Source of the DNA: Roseivirga sp. 4D4 | GTDB taxonomy: Bacteria > Bacteroidota > Bacteroidia > Cytophagales > Cyclobacteriaceae | Direction of reading: 5' to 3' | DNA length: 64,000 nucleotides | NCBI RefSeq assembly: GCF_001747095.1 | Contig: NZ_MDGP01000001.1 | Span: forward strand, 1,781,001 to 1,845,000 | Shown here: piece by piece, positions 36,151-43,827 of the stretch | How the letters are laid out: each line of letters begins with the position of its first letter | How positions within the stretch are numbered: position 1 is the stretch's first letter | Program-made: the position numbers and the translations under genes | Notes under the pieces: generated by a model | Seen by the model: the letters and a program-made list of their open reading frames with translations, nothing else | Told to the model about the DNA's origin: nothing | Database searches by the model: none

Positions 36151-36160
36151 TTTTTAAGAT

Positions 36161-36177
36161 GCTGTAGGAGAAGGATT
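36161..36177 (-). pseudogene. 3'-end fragment of the tRNA-like gene
   Basis: The minus strand reads AATCCTTCTCCTACAGC, which is the 3' half of the T-arm, the acceptor strand and G73 of the tRNA-like gene at 36303. Upstream sequence no longer pairs. With the following terminator it forms the end of an 85-bp duplicate. Confidence 0.75.
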
Positions 36178-36265
36178 ACTCATACGCGCAAGGCATGCCG
36201 CACTGCCCCTCGTGAATCTTCGCTGCGCTCGATGTCGAACCGAGGTTCTCATCCAAAAAGAGTGT

Positions 36266-36292
36266 ATAAAAAAGGAAACCGAAATGGTTCCC
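36266..36292 (-). terminator. Terminator after tRNA-like gene copy 1
   Basis: On the minus strand GGGAACC-ATTTC-GGTTTCC is followed by six T, starting about 8 nt after the encoded CCA of copy 1. One G-U pair makes it strongest on this strand. Confidence 0.82.
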
Positions 36293-36299
36293 TTTTGAA

Positions 36300-36412
36300 T
36301 GGCTGTAGGAGAAGGATTCGAACCTCCACGGAGTGATTAGGCCGATTGGCTTTATTTCAGAACCTCCACCCTCGAGAAAGGAGGGCACGGCTGCCTGTTT
36401 CGTCACCCTACA
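36300..36412 (-). tRNA. tRNA-like gene copy 1 (class II body, nominal UUC anticodon)
   Basis: The minus strand folds as a cloverleaf. The acceptor is TGTAGGG/TCCTACA, followed by U8-G9. The D-arm is ACG-AAACAGGCAGC-CGT with G18G19, then G26. The anticodon arm is CCCTC-CTTTCTC-GAGGG, giving UUC at 36378-36376 but a pyrimidine at position 37. A long variable region is closed by GGAG/CTCC. The T-arm is GGAGG-TTCGAAT-CCTTC, then G73 and an encoded CCA. The D-arm resembles tRNA-Leu, while G73 and the long arm fit seryl-tRNA. UUC would read Glu codons, and no Glu tRNA has a class II arm. It may be a non-canonical or decayed tRNA, or a tRNA-derived regulatory RNA. A terminator follows. Confidence 0.62.
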
Positions 36413-36481
36413 GTGTTTCTCAACATTGAGTGCCTGATTGCAAGACACTCACTATTGATACTAATCATACTAAAACGTTAT

Positions 36482-36494
36482 GCTGTAGGAGAAG
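36482..36494 (-). pseudogene. Short 3'-end fragment of the tRNA-like gene
   Basis: The minus strand reads CTTCTCCTACAGC, identical to the T-arm/acceptor 3' end of both complete copies. It abuts the palindromic sequence at 36495-36514, which seems to replace the rest of the gene. Confidence 0.6.
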
Positions 36495-36514
36495 CCTGCC
36501 TGTAGGCAGACAGG
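36495..36514. repeat. Short palindromic repeat next to tRNA fragment
   Basis: CTGCCT-GT-AGGCAG (36496-36509) with flanking CC/AC bases resembles short GCCTGCC-type palindromes dispersed in Bacteroidota genomes (recollection, not tested). It interrupts a tRNA-like 3' end. Confidence 0.5.
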
Positions 36515-36583
36515 GACTTCTTTAGAAGGCCCCAAATCTCCAATAACTTTTATTCACTCCCTTCAGGAATGATCTTCATTGTG

Positions 36584-36702
36584 CTGTAGGAGAAGGACTC
36601 GAACCTTCACGGAGAGATTAGCCTTACTTAGGTAGTTTAATTTATTTCTTGTTCTCCACCCCCGGGAAAGGAGGGCACGGCTGCCTATTTCGTCATCCTA
36701 CA
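36584..36702 (-). tRNA. tRNA-like gene copy 2 (class II body, nominal UUC anticodon)
   Basis: The minus strand has the same cloverleaf as copy 1. The acceptor TGTAGGA/TCCTACA is fully Watson-Crick. The D-arm is ACG-AAATAGGCAGC-CGT. The anticodon arm is CCCTC-CTTTCCC-GGGGG (UUC at 36668-36666, C37). The variable region, about 50 nt, is closed by GGAGA/TCTCC. The T-arm GAAGG-TTCGAGT-CCTTC is perfect, followed by G73 and CAC instead of CCA. Where it differs from copy 1, pairing is kept or improved (acceptor pair 7, T-stem, variable stem), which argues for selection on structure. It is the upstream member of the pair. Confidence 0.6.
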
Positions 36703-36740
36703 GTGTGTCAATTCAACGTGTTTCTCGTTTGAAACTGTTT

Positions 36741-36748
36741 CAAAGTTA
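36741..36748 (-). promoter_or_regulatory. Possible -7 box for the tRNA-like genes
   Basis: TAACTTTG on the minus strand fits the Bacteroidota TAnnTTTG box and lies 39 nt before the 5' end of copy 2. No TTTG is found at the usual -33 distance. Confidence 0.3.
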
Positions 36749-36802
36749 ATAGATCAAACGATTTTGATATAATATCATTAACATAATAGCTTAATTTTTA
36801 CA

Positions 36803-36828
36803 GATTAATTAATTAATCATTAATTTTG
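36803..36828 (+). promoter_or_regulatory. Lrp-family gene promoter with palindrome
   Basis: A 16-bp perfect palindrome GATTAATTAATTAATC (36803-36818) is followed by a TAnnTTTG box TAATTTTG (36821-36828), 30 bp before the ATG. A palindrome directly upstream of the -7 box fits autorepression by the Lrp/AsnC protein. Confidence 0.55.
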
Positions 36829-36858
36829 ATACATATACCATAATTTAGATAGTCAATC

Positions 36859-37326
36859 ATGCCCGATAATTACGAAATCGATAACGTTGATCTGAAGATT
36901 CTATCGCTACTACAGCATAATGCGAAGAAACCATACACCGAAGTAGCCAAACAAGCCTACGTCTCAAGCGGTACTGTCCATGTGCGAATGAATAAGCTTG
37001 AAAAATTGGGCGTGGTCAAAGGGGCTTCACTCGATTTGAATTTGACTGCCCTTGGTTATACAGTTGGTTCATTCCTTGGCGTCTTCCTTTCTAAAAGCTC
37101 TCTCTATGATAAAGTAGCAGAACAGCTAGCCAAAATCCCTGAGATTACCTCCATTCATTATACCACTGGTAACTATAGTATGTTTGTAAAGATTTATGCT
37201 AAAAGCACTGATCACTTAAAGGATATACTACATGACAAAATCCAAAAAGTAAGTGGCATCGAACGTACAGAAACATTTGTGATTTTGGAGGAAACATTAA
37301 GTAGAAGTATCGAGTTAGATGGCTAG
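36859..37326 (+). CDS. Lrp/AsnC-family transcriptional regulator
   Basis: A 155-residue regulator. The N-terminal helix-turn-helix (DNVDLKILSLLQHNAKKPYT ... VSSGTVHVRMNKLEKLGVV) is followed by the RAM/Lrp ligand-binding domain (LGYTVGSFLGVFL ... ITSIHYTTGNYSMFVKIYA ... GIERTETFVILEE). Family members form octamers or dimers that sense amino acids. It is 120 bp upstream of the suf operon in the same direction, but a separate TAnnTTTG box before sufB suggests independent transcription. Direct control of suf is possible but not shown. Confidence 0.93.
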   Translation: MPDNYEIDNVDLKILSLLQHNAKKPYTEVAKQAYVSSGTVHVRMNKLEKLGVVKGASLDLNLTALGYTVGSFLGVFLSKSSLYDKVAEQLAKIPEITSIHYTTGNYSMFVKIYAKSTDHLKDILHDKIQKVSGIERTETFVILEETLSRSIELDG

Positions 37327-37410
37327 TCTTAAGGCATTTTTTAATTAACAATTTCTATATCCCATTTATAAAAAAGAAAGTCTGAAACCTTTCATTACGG
37401 TTTTAGGTTG

Positions 37411-37418
37411 TACCTTTG
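37411..37418 (+). promoter_or_regulatory. Probable -7 box of the suf operon
   Basis: TACCTTTG matches TAnnTTTG and lies 28 bp before the sufB ATG at 37447. The -33 element is weak. No IscR-type site is recognisable. Confidence 0.5.
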
Positions 37419-37446
37419 TATTTGAAATCATTCTAAATAAGATTTG

Positions 37447-38892
37447 ATGAGCAATGACGACCAGATTTTAGAAGAATTCACCTCGAAAGAGTATGAATTT
37501 GGCTGGACAGTAGACTTAGAAGCAGATGAAGCTCCCAAAGGGCTCAATGAAGATATTGTTAGATTCATTTCCGCTAAGAAGGAAGAGCCAGAATGGTTGC
37601 TTGAATGGCGACTTGAAGCCTTTAGGACTTGGCAAAAAATGACAGAACCAGAGTGGCCTAATGTTGACTACCCAAAAGTCGATTATCAAGACCTTATCTA
37701 CTACTCTGCTCCCAAACAAAAGGTGAAACCAAAGTCACTAGACGAAGTTGATCCAGAGTTATTGGCGACATTCGAAAAGCTTGGTATTTCATTAACAGAG
37801 CAAAAGAGGCTCACTGGAGTAGCCGTAGACGCAGTGATCGACTCCGTATCTGTTGCCACTACATTTAAAGATACGCTAGGTAAACTTGGTATTATTTTCT
37901 GCTCATTTTCTGAGGCAGTAAAAGAGCATCCAGAACTAGTAAGAAAACACATGGGTACAGTAGTACCTACTTCTGATAATTACTTCGCTGCATTAAATTC
38001 TGCAGTCTTTTCGGATGGCTCATTTGCCTATATCCCCAAGGGAGTAAGATGCCCAATGGAGCTTTCTACTTATTTCAGAATTAACGCTGCTAATACAGGT
38101 CAGTTTGAACGAACACTGATTGTAGCAGACGAAGGGTCTTATGTAAGCTATCTAGAAGGCTGTACAGCACCACAACGTGATGAAAACCAATTACATGCCG
38201 CTGTAGTGGAGATTAAAGCTGCTAAAGATGCGGAGGTAAAGTATTCGACTGTTCAGAACTGGTACCCTGGTGATAAAAACGGCAAAGGAGGTATTTACAA
38301 CTTTGTGACCAAGCGTGGTATTTGCGAAGGCGATAACTCCAAAATTTCTTGGACGCAAGTTGAGACCGGTTCAGCCGTTACATGGAAGTACCCGTCATGT
38401 ATCCTCAAAGGAGATAATTCTCAAGGTGAGTTCTATTCCGTTGCGGTAACAAACAACTACCAACAGGCGGATACAGGAACAAAAATGATCCACATAGGGA
38501 AAAACACCAAATCGAGAATCGTTTCGAAAGGTATTTCAGCTGGTTATTCTCAGAATAGTTATCGTGGCCAAGTTCAGGTGATGAAACGTGCCGAGAATGC
38601 AAGAAACTTTTCACAATGTGACTCATTATTAATGGGTGACAAATGTGGAGCGCACACTTTCCCTTATATCGATATTGAGAACTCATCTGCACAAGTAGAA
38701 CATGAGGCAACGACATCGAAAATCGGTGAAGATCAAATCTTCTACTGCCAGCAAAGAGGTATCGATGAAGAGTCAGCAGTAGCCCTTATTGTAAATGGCT
38801 ACGCCAAAGAAGTATTGAATCAATTACCAATGGAGTTTGCCGTTGAGGCACAAAAACTACTCGCATTGACCCTAGAAGGCTCAGTGGGATAA
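37447..38892 (+). CDS. sufB: Fe-S cluster scaffold subunit SufB
   Basis: A 481-residue SufB of full length. ATG 37447 is preferred to a TTG one codon earlier. Typical elements are [60 protein letters not shown] and YVSYLEG. The conserved Cys region ([20 protein letters not shown]) with the C-terminal QRGIDEESA is present. SufB forms the SufBC2D scaffold on which sulfur from SufS/SufE is combined with iron. It is the first gene of the suf operon. Confidence 0.97.
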   Translation: MSNDDQILEEFTSKEYEFGWTVDLEADEAPKGLNEDIVRFISAKKEEPEWLLEWRLEAFRTWQKMTEPEWPNVDYPKVDYQDLIYYSAPKQKVKPKSLDEVDPELLATFEKLGISLTEQKRLTGVAVDAVIDSVSVATTFKDTLGKLGIIFCSFSEAVKEHPELVRKHMGTVVPTSDNYFAALNSAVFSDGSFAYIPKGVRCPMELSTYFRINAANTGQFERTLIVADEGSYVSYLEGCTAPQRDENQLHAAVVEIKAAKDAEVKYSTVQNWYPGDKNGKGGIYNFVTKRGICEGDNSKISWTQVETGSAVTWKYPSCILKGDNSQGEFYSVAVTNNYQQADTGTKMIHIGKNTKSRIVSKGISAGYSQNSYRGQVQVMKRAENARNFSQCDSLLMGDKCGAHTFPYIDIENSSAQVEHEATTSKIGEDQIFYCQQRGIDEESAVALIVNGYAKEVLNQLPMEFAVEAQKLLALTLEGSVG

Positions 38893-38926
38893 TCACACTC
38901 CTATTTCAAAAAGACAAAAGAGTAAA

Positions 38927-39685
38927 ATGTTATCTATAAAGAATTTAGAGGCCAGAATCGAAGAGAAAGAAATTCTCAGAGGTATTAATCTAGAAGTAAA
39001 ACCTGGAGAGGTTCATGCCATCATGGGACCTAATGGATCGGGGAAAAGTACACTTGCTTCTGTACTTGCTGGTCGTGAAGATTACGAGGTTACTTCGGGA
39101 GATGTTGACTTCCTAGGTAAGGACCTTTTGGATATGGATGCGGACGAAAGAGCACGAGAAGGTATCTTTTTGGCATTTCAGTATCCTGTAGAAATCCCAG
39201 GAGTTAGTACTACTAACTTCATGAAAACAGCCATCAACCAAGTCAGAGAACATCATGGCGAGAAGCCATTAGATGCAGTTTCTTTCTTGAAGTTGATGAA
39301 AGAGAAGATGAAGCTCGTTGAAATCGATCAGTCATTACTAAGCCGATCTTTAAACGAAGGTTTTTCTGGTGGTGAAAAGAAAAGAAACGAGATATTCCAA
39401 ATGGCAATGCTCGAGCCGAAGTTGGCCATCCTTGATGAGACTGATTCGGGCCTCGATATTGATGCCCTTAAGATTGTAGCAAACGGTGTGAATGCACTTA
39501 AGTCTAAGGATAATGCGACTATTGTTGTGACACATTACCAAAGACTACTGGACTACATTGTGCCGGATTATGTACATGTATTGTACAAAGGGCGCATCGT
39601 TAAGTCTGGCACCAAAGACTTGGCCCTTGAATTAGAGGCAAAAGGCTACGATTGGATTAAAGAAGAAGCTGACGCAACTGTTTAA
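38927..39685 (+). CDS. sufC: SUF ATPase SufC
   Basis: A 252-residue ABC ATPase. Walker A is GPNGSGKST, the signature LNEGFSGGEKKRNEI (the SufC form), and Walker B LAILDETDSGLDIDAL. The Q-loop is AFQYPVEIPGV. It binds SufB and SufD, and its ATP cycle opens the complex for cluster assembly. There is no membrane partner. It lies 34 bp after sufB and 3 bp before sufD. Confidence 0.97.
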   Translation: MLSIKNLEARIEEKEILRGINLEVKPGEVHAIMGPNGSGKSTLASVLAGREDYEVTSGDVDFLGKDLLDMDADERAREGIFLAFQYPVEIPGVSTTNFMKTAINQVREHHGEKPLDAVSFLKLMKEKMKLVEIDQSLLSRSLNEGFSGGEKKRNEIFQMAMLEPKLAILDETDSGLDIDALKIVANGVNALKSKDNATIVVTHYQRLLDYIVPDYVHVLYKGRIVKSGTKDLALELEAKGYDWIKEEADATV

Positions 39686-39688
39686 GCA

Positions 39689-41014
39689 ATGGACAAATTA
39701 TCAGGTCAATCTATTTTAGATGCACTGACTGGTAGATTCGAGGCTTTTGAAAAAAGCTTAAACGGTCAGAGCAAGTCAGCCATTCATCAGGTTAGGAAAA
39801 ATGCTTTCGAAGCATTGAAGGCCAATGGCTTCCCTGCGCCTAAGGATGAAGAATACAAGTTCACTAACCTCACCAGAGCCTTAGAAAAGAACATAGACTT
39901 TCATACGCAGGCCTCTGCCCCATCGATCACTACCAAGCAAATCGAAGGCGTTAAGATTCCAAATCTCGATGCATACAACTTAGTATTTATAAATGGAGAA
40001 TTCTCGGCAGAGAAATCTGATGACTTCTCAGTTGAAGGCTTAGAGGTGAATACTTTCGAGCAGGCTTCAAAGGAAAACGCGGACCATGTAGCTGATTACT
40101 TTGGCAAACAGGCAGATTTTGAGAAAGATCCATTCATAGCCTTAAACACGGCATTCAGTCATAATGGAGTAGTCATAAATGTTGGAAACAATGTCGTTGT
40201 CGATAAGCCAATTGCATTGTATTTCGTCAGTGATAGTTCTAGTGAACAGCCTATTTACAATACAAGAAACATTGTCGTTGTTGGAAAGTCTGCCCAAGTG
40301 ACTGTTCTTGAGAAATTTGATACGCTTGGTAAAGAGAAGTCATTTACCAATGCCGTTAATGAGATCTTTGTTGCGGAAAATGCAAACGCCAAATACTACA
40401 AAGTAGAGAACGATGCCGATGCTACTTATCATATTTCAAATGTGAATGTAGCGCAAGACAGAAATAGCAATTTTACAGCAAATACTATCGCCTTAAATGG
40501 TGCCATGGTACGTAACAACCTCGACATCAAACTGAATAGCGAAGGTTGCGAAGCACACATGAACGGGCTTTATGTTTTGGGAGGAAAAACGCATGTTGAC
40601 AACCACACCACGGTTGATCACACTATGCCAAATGCCTATTCCAACGAGCTCTATAAAGGCATTATGGACGACAAGTCAAAAGGAGTTTTCAATGGTAAAA
40701 TCTTTGTTAGAAAAGATGCTCAAAAAACTAATGCCTTCCAGTCCAATAAAAACATTTTAATGACCAATGATGCCACTGTGAACACTAAACCGCAGTTGGA
40801 AATTTGGGCTGACGATGTAAAATGTTCGCATGGATGTACCACTGGCCAGCTTGATCAGGATGCGTTGTTCTATTTGCAAGCCAGAGGTATCAGAAAAGAA
40901 AGAGCAAGAGCCATACTATTGCATGCTTTTGCAAGTGATGTAATCGAGAACCTAGAGATTAAGGCCATTCAAGATTACGTAGAGGAGATTATTACAGCCA
41001 GGTTAGAAAAGTAA
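39689..41014 (+). CDS. sufD: Fe-S cluster assembly protein SufD
   Basis: A 441-residue SufD with the SufB/D beta-helix core (NVVVDKPIALYFVSD ... DNHTTVDHTMPNAYSNELYK ... GVFNGKIFVRKDAQKTNAFQ) and the C-terminal DDVKCSHGCTTGQLDQDALF, which holds the His/Cys positions of the family. It pairs with SufB in the SufBC2D complex and is needed for iron acquisition. The spacing of 3 bp on each side indicates tight cotranscription. Confidence 0.96.
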   Translation: MDKLSGQSILDALTGRFEAFEKSLNGQSKSAIHQVRKNAFEALKANGFPAPKDEEYKFTNLTRALEKNIDFHTQASAPSITTKQIEGVKIPNLDAYNLVFINGEFSAEKSDDFSVEGLEVNTFEQASKENADHVADYFGKQADFEKDPFIALNTAFSHNGVVINVGNNVVVDKPIALYFVSDSSSEQPIYNTRNIVVVGKSAQVTVLEKFDTLGKEKSFTNAVNEIFVAENANAKYYKVENDADATYHISNVNVAQDRNSNFTANTIALNGAMVRNNLDIKLNSEGCEAHMNGLYVLGGKTHVDNHTTVDHTMPNAYSNELYKGIMDDKSKGVFNGKIFVRKDAQKTNAFQSNKNILMTNDATVNTKPQLEIWADDVKCSHGCTTGQLDQDALFYLQARGIRKERARAILLHAFASDVIENLEIKAIQDYVEEIITARLEK

Positions 41015-41016
41015 TC

Positions 41017-42258
41017 ATGTCAAATACACTGACTGATCACCATATCGATGTAGAGCGCATTAGAAAGGAGTTCCAAGTACTTGATCAAGAAGTCAATGGA
41101 AAGCCTTTGATTTATTTTGACAATGCGGCTACCAATCAAAAACCTCAACGGGTAATTGATGCATTGGTACATCATTATCAAAATGATAACGCCAATATTC
41201 ATCGAGGCATTCATACCCTTGCAGAAAGATCTACAGCAAAGTTTGAAGAAACCAGAAAAGCGGTTCAAGAATTCATTGGTGCCAATGAGGCTGAAGAAAT
41301 TATCTTCACAAAGGGTACTTCTGAAAGCATTAACCTTGTCGCTAGTTCATGGGGACGAAAGTTCTTGAACCAAGGTGATGAAGTATTGATTTCGGCCATG
41401 GAGCACCATTCCAATATCGTGCCCTGGCAAATGATCTGTGAAGAACGAGGTGCTATTTTAAAAGTAATGCCCATTAATGAGGCTGGAGAGATTATTCTGG
41501 AGGAAGTAGAGCAACTCTTGACAGAGAAGGCCAAAATGGTCGCTTTCAACCATGCTTCCAATACGCTGGGCACCATTAACCCAGTAAAAAAGATCACCAA
41601 AATGGCGCATGCCGTTGGTGCAAAAGTGCTGATAGACGGTGCACAGTCTACCTCTCATCTAGAGGTGAATGTAAAAGATTTGAATGTTGACTTTTTTGCC
41701 TTTTCGGCACACAAAATGTATGGCCCGACAGGCCTTGGCGTGCTTTATGGTAAGAGAGGCATTCTAGAAAAAATACCCCCATACCAAGGCGGTGGTGAGA
41801 TGATCAAGGATGTTTCATTTGGTGGAACGACATACAATGACATTCCTTATAAATTTGAAGCAGGTACTCCTGACATTGCCAACGTCATCGCTTTGAAGAA
41901 GGCAATCGAGTTTATCGATGAGTTGGGCAAAGAGAACATTTCGGCTTACGAGGAAGAACTCCTCTCCTATGCGACAGAGCAGTTGTCAGCAATCGAAGGC
42001 TTAAGGATTATTGGGACTGCACAAGAAAAGGTCAGTGTTGTTTCTTTTGAAGTAGAAGGAATCCATCATTTTGACCTTGGTATGTGGCTAGATGCGAAGG
42101 GAATTGCTGTGAGAACTGGCCACCACTGTACTCAACCATTAATGGATCATTATTGTATTGAGGGAACTGCCAGGGCTTCGTTTGCTGTTTATAATACCAA
42201 ATCTGAGATAGACACTTTTGTGTCAGCTCTGAAAGACATAATCACCAAATTCAAATAA
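41017..42258 (+). CDS. sufS: Cysteine desulfurase SufS
   Basis: A 413-residue PLP enzyme of the group II desulfurases. The PLP Lys is K233 in FSAHKMYGPTG. The persulfide Cys is C371 in RTGHHCTQPLM. Cofactor-binding HHSNIVPWQ and DGAQSTSH are present. It converts cysteine to alanine and passes the persulfide to SufE, encoded next with a 1-bp overlap (TAATG). It supplies sulfur for the operon's scaffold. Confidence 0.97.
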   Translation: MSNTLTDHHIDVERIRKEFQVLDQEVNGKPLIYFDNAATNQKPQRVIDALVHHYQNDNANIHRGIHTLAERSTAKFEETRKAVQEFIGANEAEEIIFTKGTSESINLVASSWGRKFLNQGDEVLISAMEHHSNIVPWQMICEERGAILKVMPINEAGEIILEEVEQLLTEKAKMVAFNHASNTLGTINPVKKITKMAHAVGAKVLIDGAQSTSHLEVNVKDLNVDFFAFSAHKMYGPTGLGVLYGKRGILEKIPPYQGGGEMIKDVSFGGTTYNDIPYKFEAGTPDIANVIALKKAIEFIDELGKENISAYEEELLSYATEQLSAIEGLRIIGTAQEKVSVVSFEVEGIHHFDLGMWLDAKGIAVRTGHHCTQPLMDHYCIEGTARASFAVYNTKSEIDTFVSALKDIITKFK

Positions 42259-42695
42259 TGAGTCAGGCAATCAACCAAATACAGGATGAGATCATAGATG
42301 AGTTTTCTATGCTAGATGGCGATATGGAAATGACCATTAGCTACATCATGGAGCTTGGTGAACAATTGCCTGAGATGACCGAAGCAAACAAAACTGAGGA
42401 CAACATAGTGAAAGGCTGTCAGTCAAAGGTTTGGATGAAAGCTGGCCTGGAGGATGGAAAGGTAGAGTTTGAGGCAGACAGCAACACGGCCATTACCAAA
42501 GGTTTAGTGAGTTTACTGGTAAGAATTCTTTCGGGTAAATCTCCTCAGGAGATAATCGATGCGGACTTATACTTCATTGATAAGATTGGTTTGAATCGAT
42601 TCATTGGAACGCAAAGATCAAATGGCTTTGGAGCAATGATGAAGCAGATGAAAATTTATGGCTTAGCCTTTTCTACCAAAACACAAAGTGCTTAG
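42258..42695 (+). CDS. sufE: Sulfur acceptor SufE
   Basis: A 145-residue SufE. The sulfur-accepting Cys54 is in NIVKGCQSKVW, as in the family. The C-terminal RFIGTQRSNGFGAMMKQMK is also typical. It takes persulfide from SufS and delivers it to SufB. Its start overlaps the sufS stop by 1 bp. Confidence 0.96.
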   Translation: MSQAINQIQDEIIDEFSMLDGDMEMTISYIMELGEQLPEMTEANKTEDNIVKGCQSKVWMKAGLEDGKVEFEADSNTAITKGLVSLLVRILSGKSPQEIIDADLYFIDKIGLNRFIGTQRSNGFGAMMKQMKIYGLAFSTKTQSA

Positions 42696-42696
42696 T

Positions 42697-43017
42697 ATGG
42701 CGGAAGGATTGAAAGAAAACTTGAGAGACGAAGTCGTTGCTGCGATAAAGACAGTCTACGACCCTGAAATACCTGTAGACATTTATGAATTGGGCTTGAT
42801 CTATGAGATCAATGTATTTCCAATAAACAATGTTTATGTGTTAATGACACTCACCTCTCCCTCTTGCCCAGCAGCAGAGGTTATTCCGGAAGAAACAAAA
42901 CAAGCAATAAAAAAAATAGAAGGTGTAAACGATGTTGAGATTGAACTGACATTCGATCCGCCTTTCACCCAAGACATGATGTCTGAAGAAGCCAAGTTAG
43001 AGCTCGGCTTTATGTAA
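42697..43017 (+). CDS. SUF-associated DUF59 (MIP18/SufT-like) protein
   Basis: A 106-residue protein starting [20 protein letters not shown], with ATG 42697 chosen over an upstream GTG that overlaps sufE. The DUF59 motif [17 protein letters not shown] is complete and [14 protein letters not shown] carries the conserved Cys. Relatives help mature Fe-S proteins and are regularly found in Gram-positive and Bacteroidota suf operons. It probably acts as carrier or assembly helper. It starts 1 bp after the sufE stop. Confidence 0.93.
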   Translation: MAEGLKENLRDEVVAAIKTVYDPEIPVDIYELGLIYEINVFPINNVYVLMTLTSPSCPAAEVIPEETKQAIKKIEGVNDVEIELTFDPPFTQDMMSEEAKLELGFM

Positions 43018-43039
43018 TAAGAATATAAAAAGTAGAGAT

Positions 43040-43456
43040 ATGTACCCAGAACATTTATTAGTCCCATTTAGACAAGAATTGACTGAAGCGGGCTTTTCAG
43101 AATTAAAAACAGCAGAAGCTGTTGAAGAGCACCTATCAGATCACAAAGGAACATCTTTGGTAGTAATCAACTCAGTATGTGGATGTGCAGCTGGAACGGC
43201 AAGACCAGGTGTTAAAATGGCCTTAAAGCTTGCTGATAAACAACCTGATAACTTAACAACTGTATTCGCTGGTGGCGACCTTGAGGCTACGGCAAAGGTG
43301 AGAGAATTCCATTTACCTTTCCCTCCTTCGTCTCCTTCAGTTGCGCTTTTTAAGGACGGTGAGTTGGTTCACTTTGTAGAACGTCACCATATTGAAGGTA
43401 GATCTGCAGAAGTAATAGGAAACCACTTAGCAGATGTGTTCGAAGAGCACTGCTAA
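43040..43456 (+). CDS. BrxA/BrxB-type bacilliredoxin
   Basis: A 138-residue thioredoxin-fold protein. The active site is [13 protein letters not shown], a CGC motif with C47 and C49, as in YphP/YqiW bacilliredoxins. [11 protein letters not shown] and the C-terminal [16 protein letters not shown] match the family. In Bacillus it removes bacillithiol from proteins, and the CGC protein may also act as a disulfide isomerase. Position at the end of the suf operon suggests protection of thiols in Fe-S assembly. A terminator follows. Confidence 0.94.
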   Translation: MYPEHLLVPFRQELTEAGFSELKTAEAVEEHLSDHKGTSLVVINSVCGCAAGTARPGVKMALKLADKQPDNLTTVFAGGDLEATAKVREFHLPFPPSSPSVALFKDGELVHFVERHHIEGRSAEVIGNHLADVFEEHC

Positions 43457-43478
43457 TCCAAAAGCATAGATCATAAGA

Positions 43479-43511
43479 GAGCCATCCCGACCTGTCGGGG
43501 TGGCTTTTTTT
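43479..43511 (+). terminator. Terminator of the suf operon
   Basis: GCCATCCCGA (43481-43490) pairs with TCGGGGTGGC (43495-43504), one wobble, loop CCTG, then seven T. Confidence 0.93.
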
Positions 43512-43608
43512 ATACCCATCAAAATTTCTTTAAAAATCTTAGATGTTTGTACATATACTATCCTGTCGTTCACACTCAATTCGTAACTACTTACAGACAA
43601 AAAGTCCA

Positions 43609-43640
43609 TTTCGGGGACCCAAGAGCCTTTTTTACATTTG
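43609..43640 (+). promoter_or_regulatory. Promoter of the orphan small RNA candidate
   Basis: TTTC (43609-43612) lies 20 nt before TACATTTG (43633-43640). This fits the Bacteroidota -33 TTTG / -7 TAnnTTTG promoter, with one mismatch in the -33 box. Confidence 0.5.
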
Positions 43641-43645
43641 GTTGG

Positions 43646-43752
43646 TTCACAAATGCATCTTATAATTGTTGTACCCTAAACATCTGAGATTACTTTGTAC
43701 ACTCAGTAAAATTCGAAAGAGGGTTGCCATTAATTTGGTGACCCTCTTTTTT
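43646..43752 (+). ncRNA. Orphan small RNA candidate, about 107 nt
   Basis: Transcription from the promoter at 43609-43640 would start near 43646 and stop at the hairpin 43716-43749. That hairpin is a 14-bp stem with two G-U pairs, so it is stable only on the plus strand, and it runs into seven T. An internal hairpin CTGAG/CTCAG lies at 43684-43706. No coding frame longer than 8 codons fits. I find no match to 6S, tmRNA, SRP or RNase P from memory. Confidence 0.45.
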
Positions 43753-43778
43753 GTAAGACCAGTCACATGTCTCTTTAA

Positions 43779-43812
43779 ACAAAAAGGGCGCTCAATGAGC
43801 GCCCTTTTTGTT
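43779..43812. terminator. Strong bidirectional terminator
   Basis: Perfect 17-bp arms (AACAAAAAGGGCGCTCA and its complement) meet at a single base. A and T runs flank the GGGCGC core on both strands. It ends the minus-strand gene at 43828 and blocks read-through from suf. Confidence 0.93.
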
Positions 43813-43827
43813 ATAGTCTGAATAACC

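Larger units (their letters stand above)
36053..36858. other. 806-bp region of tRNA-like genes and fragments
   Basis: No protein gene is called here. It holds two tRNA-like genes, two 3'-end fragments of the same gene, two terminators, an 85-bp near-direct duplication (36093-36177 and 36234-36318, ending in the same tRNA 3' end), a short palindrome at 36495-36514 and the divergent control region of the Lrp-family gene. Confidence 0.8.
43457..43827. other. 371-bp gap with terminators and an orphan RNA candidate
   Basis: It carries the suf operon terminator, then an unpaired spacer, then a promoter-terminator pair that could yield a small RNA, and a strong bidirectional terminator for the convergent gene. 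No protein frame is convincing. Confidence 0.8.

Noticed and set aside
36176-36448. 90-codon minus-strand frame over the tRNA-like gene
   Set aside because: It reads through the tRNA-like structure and its repeats; the RNA explanation accounts better for the conserved pairing.
36300-36702. tmRNA, SRP RNA or selenocysteine tRNA
   Set aside because: An anticodon arm is present (unlike tmRNA), SRP hairpin motifs are absent, and the anticodon is not UCA and the stems are 7/5 rather than 8/5.
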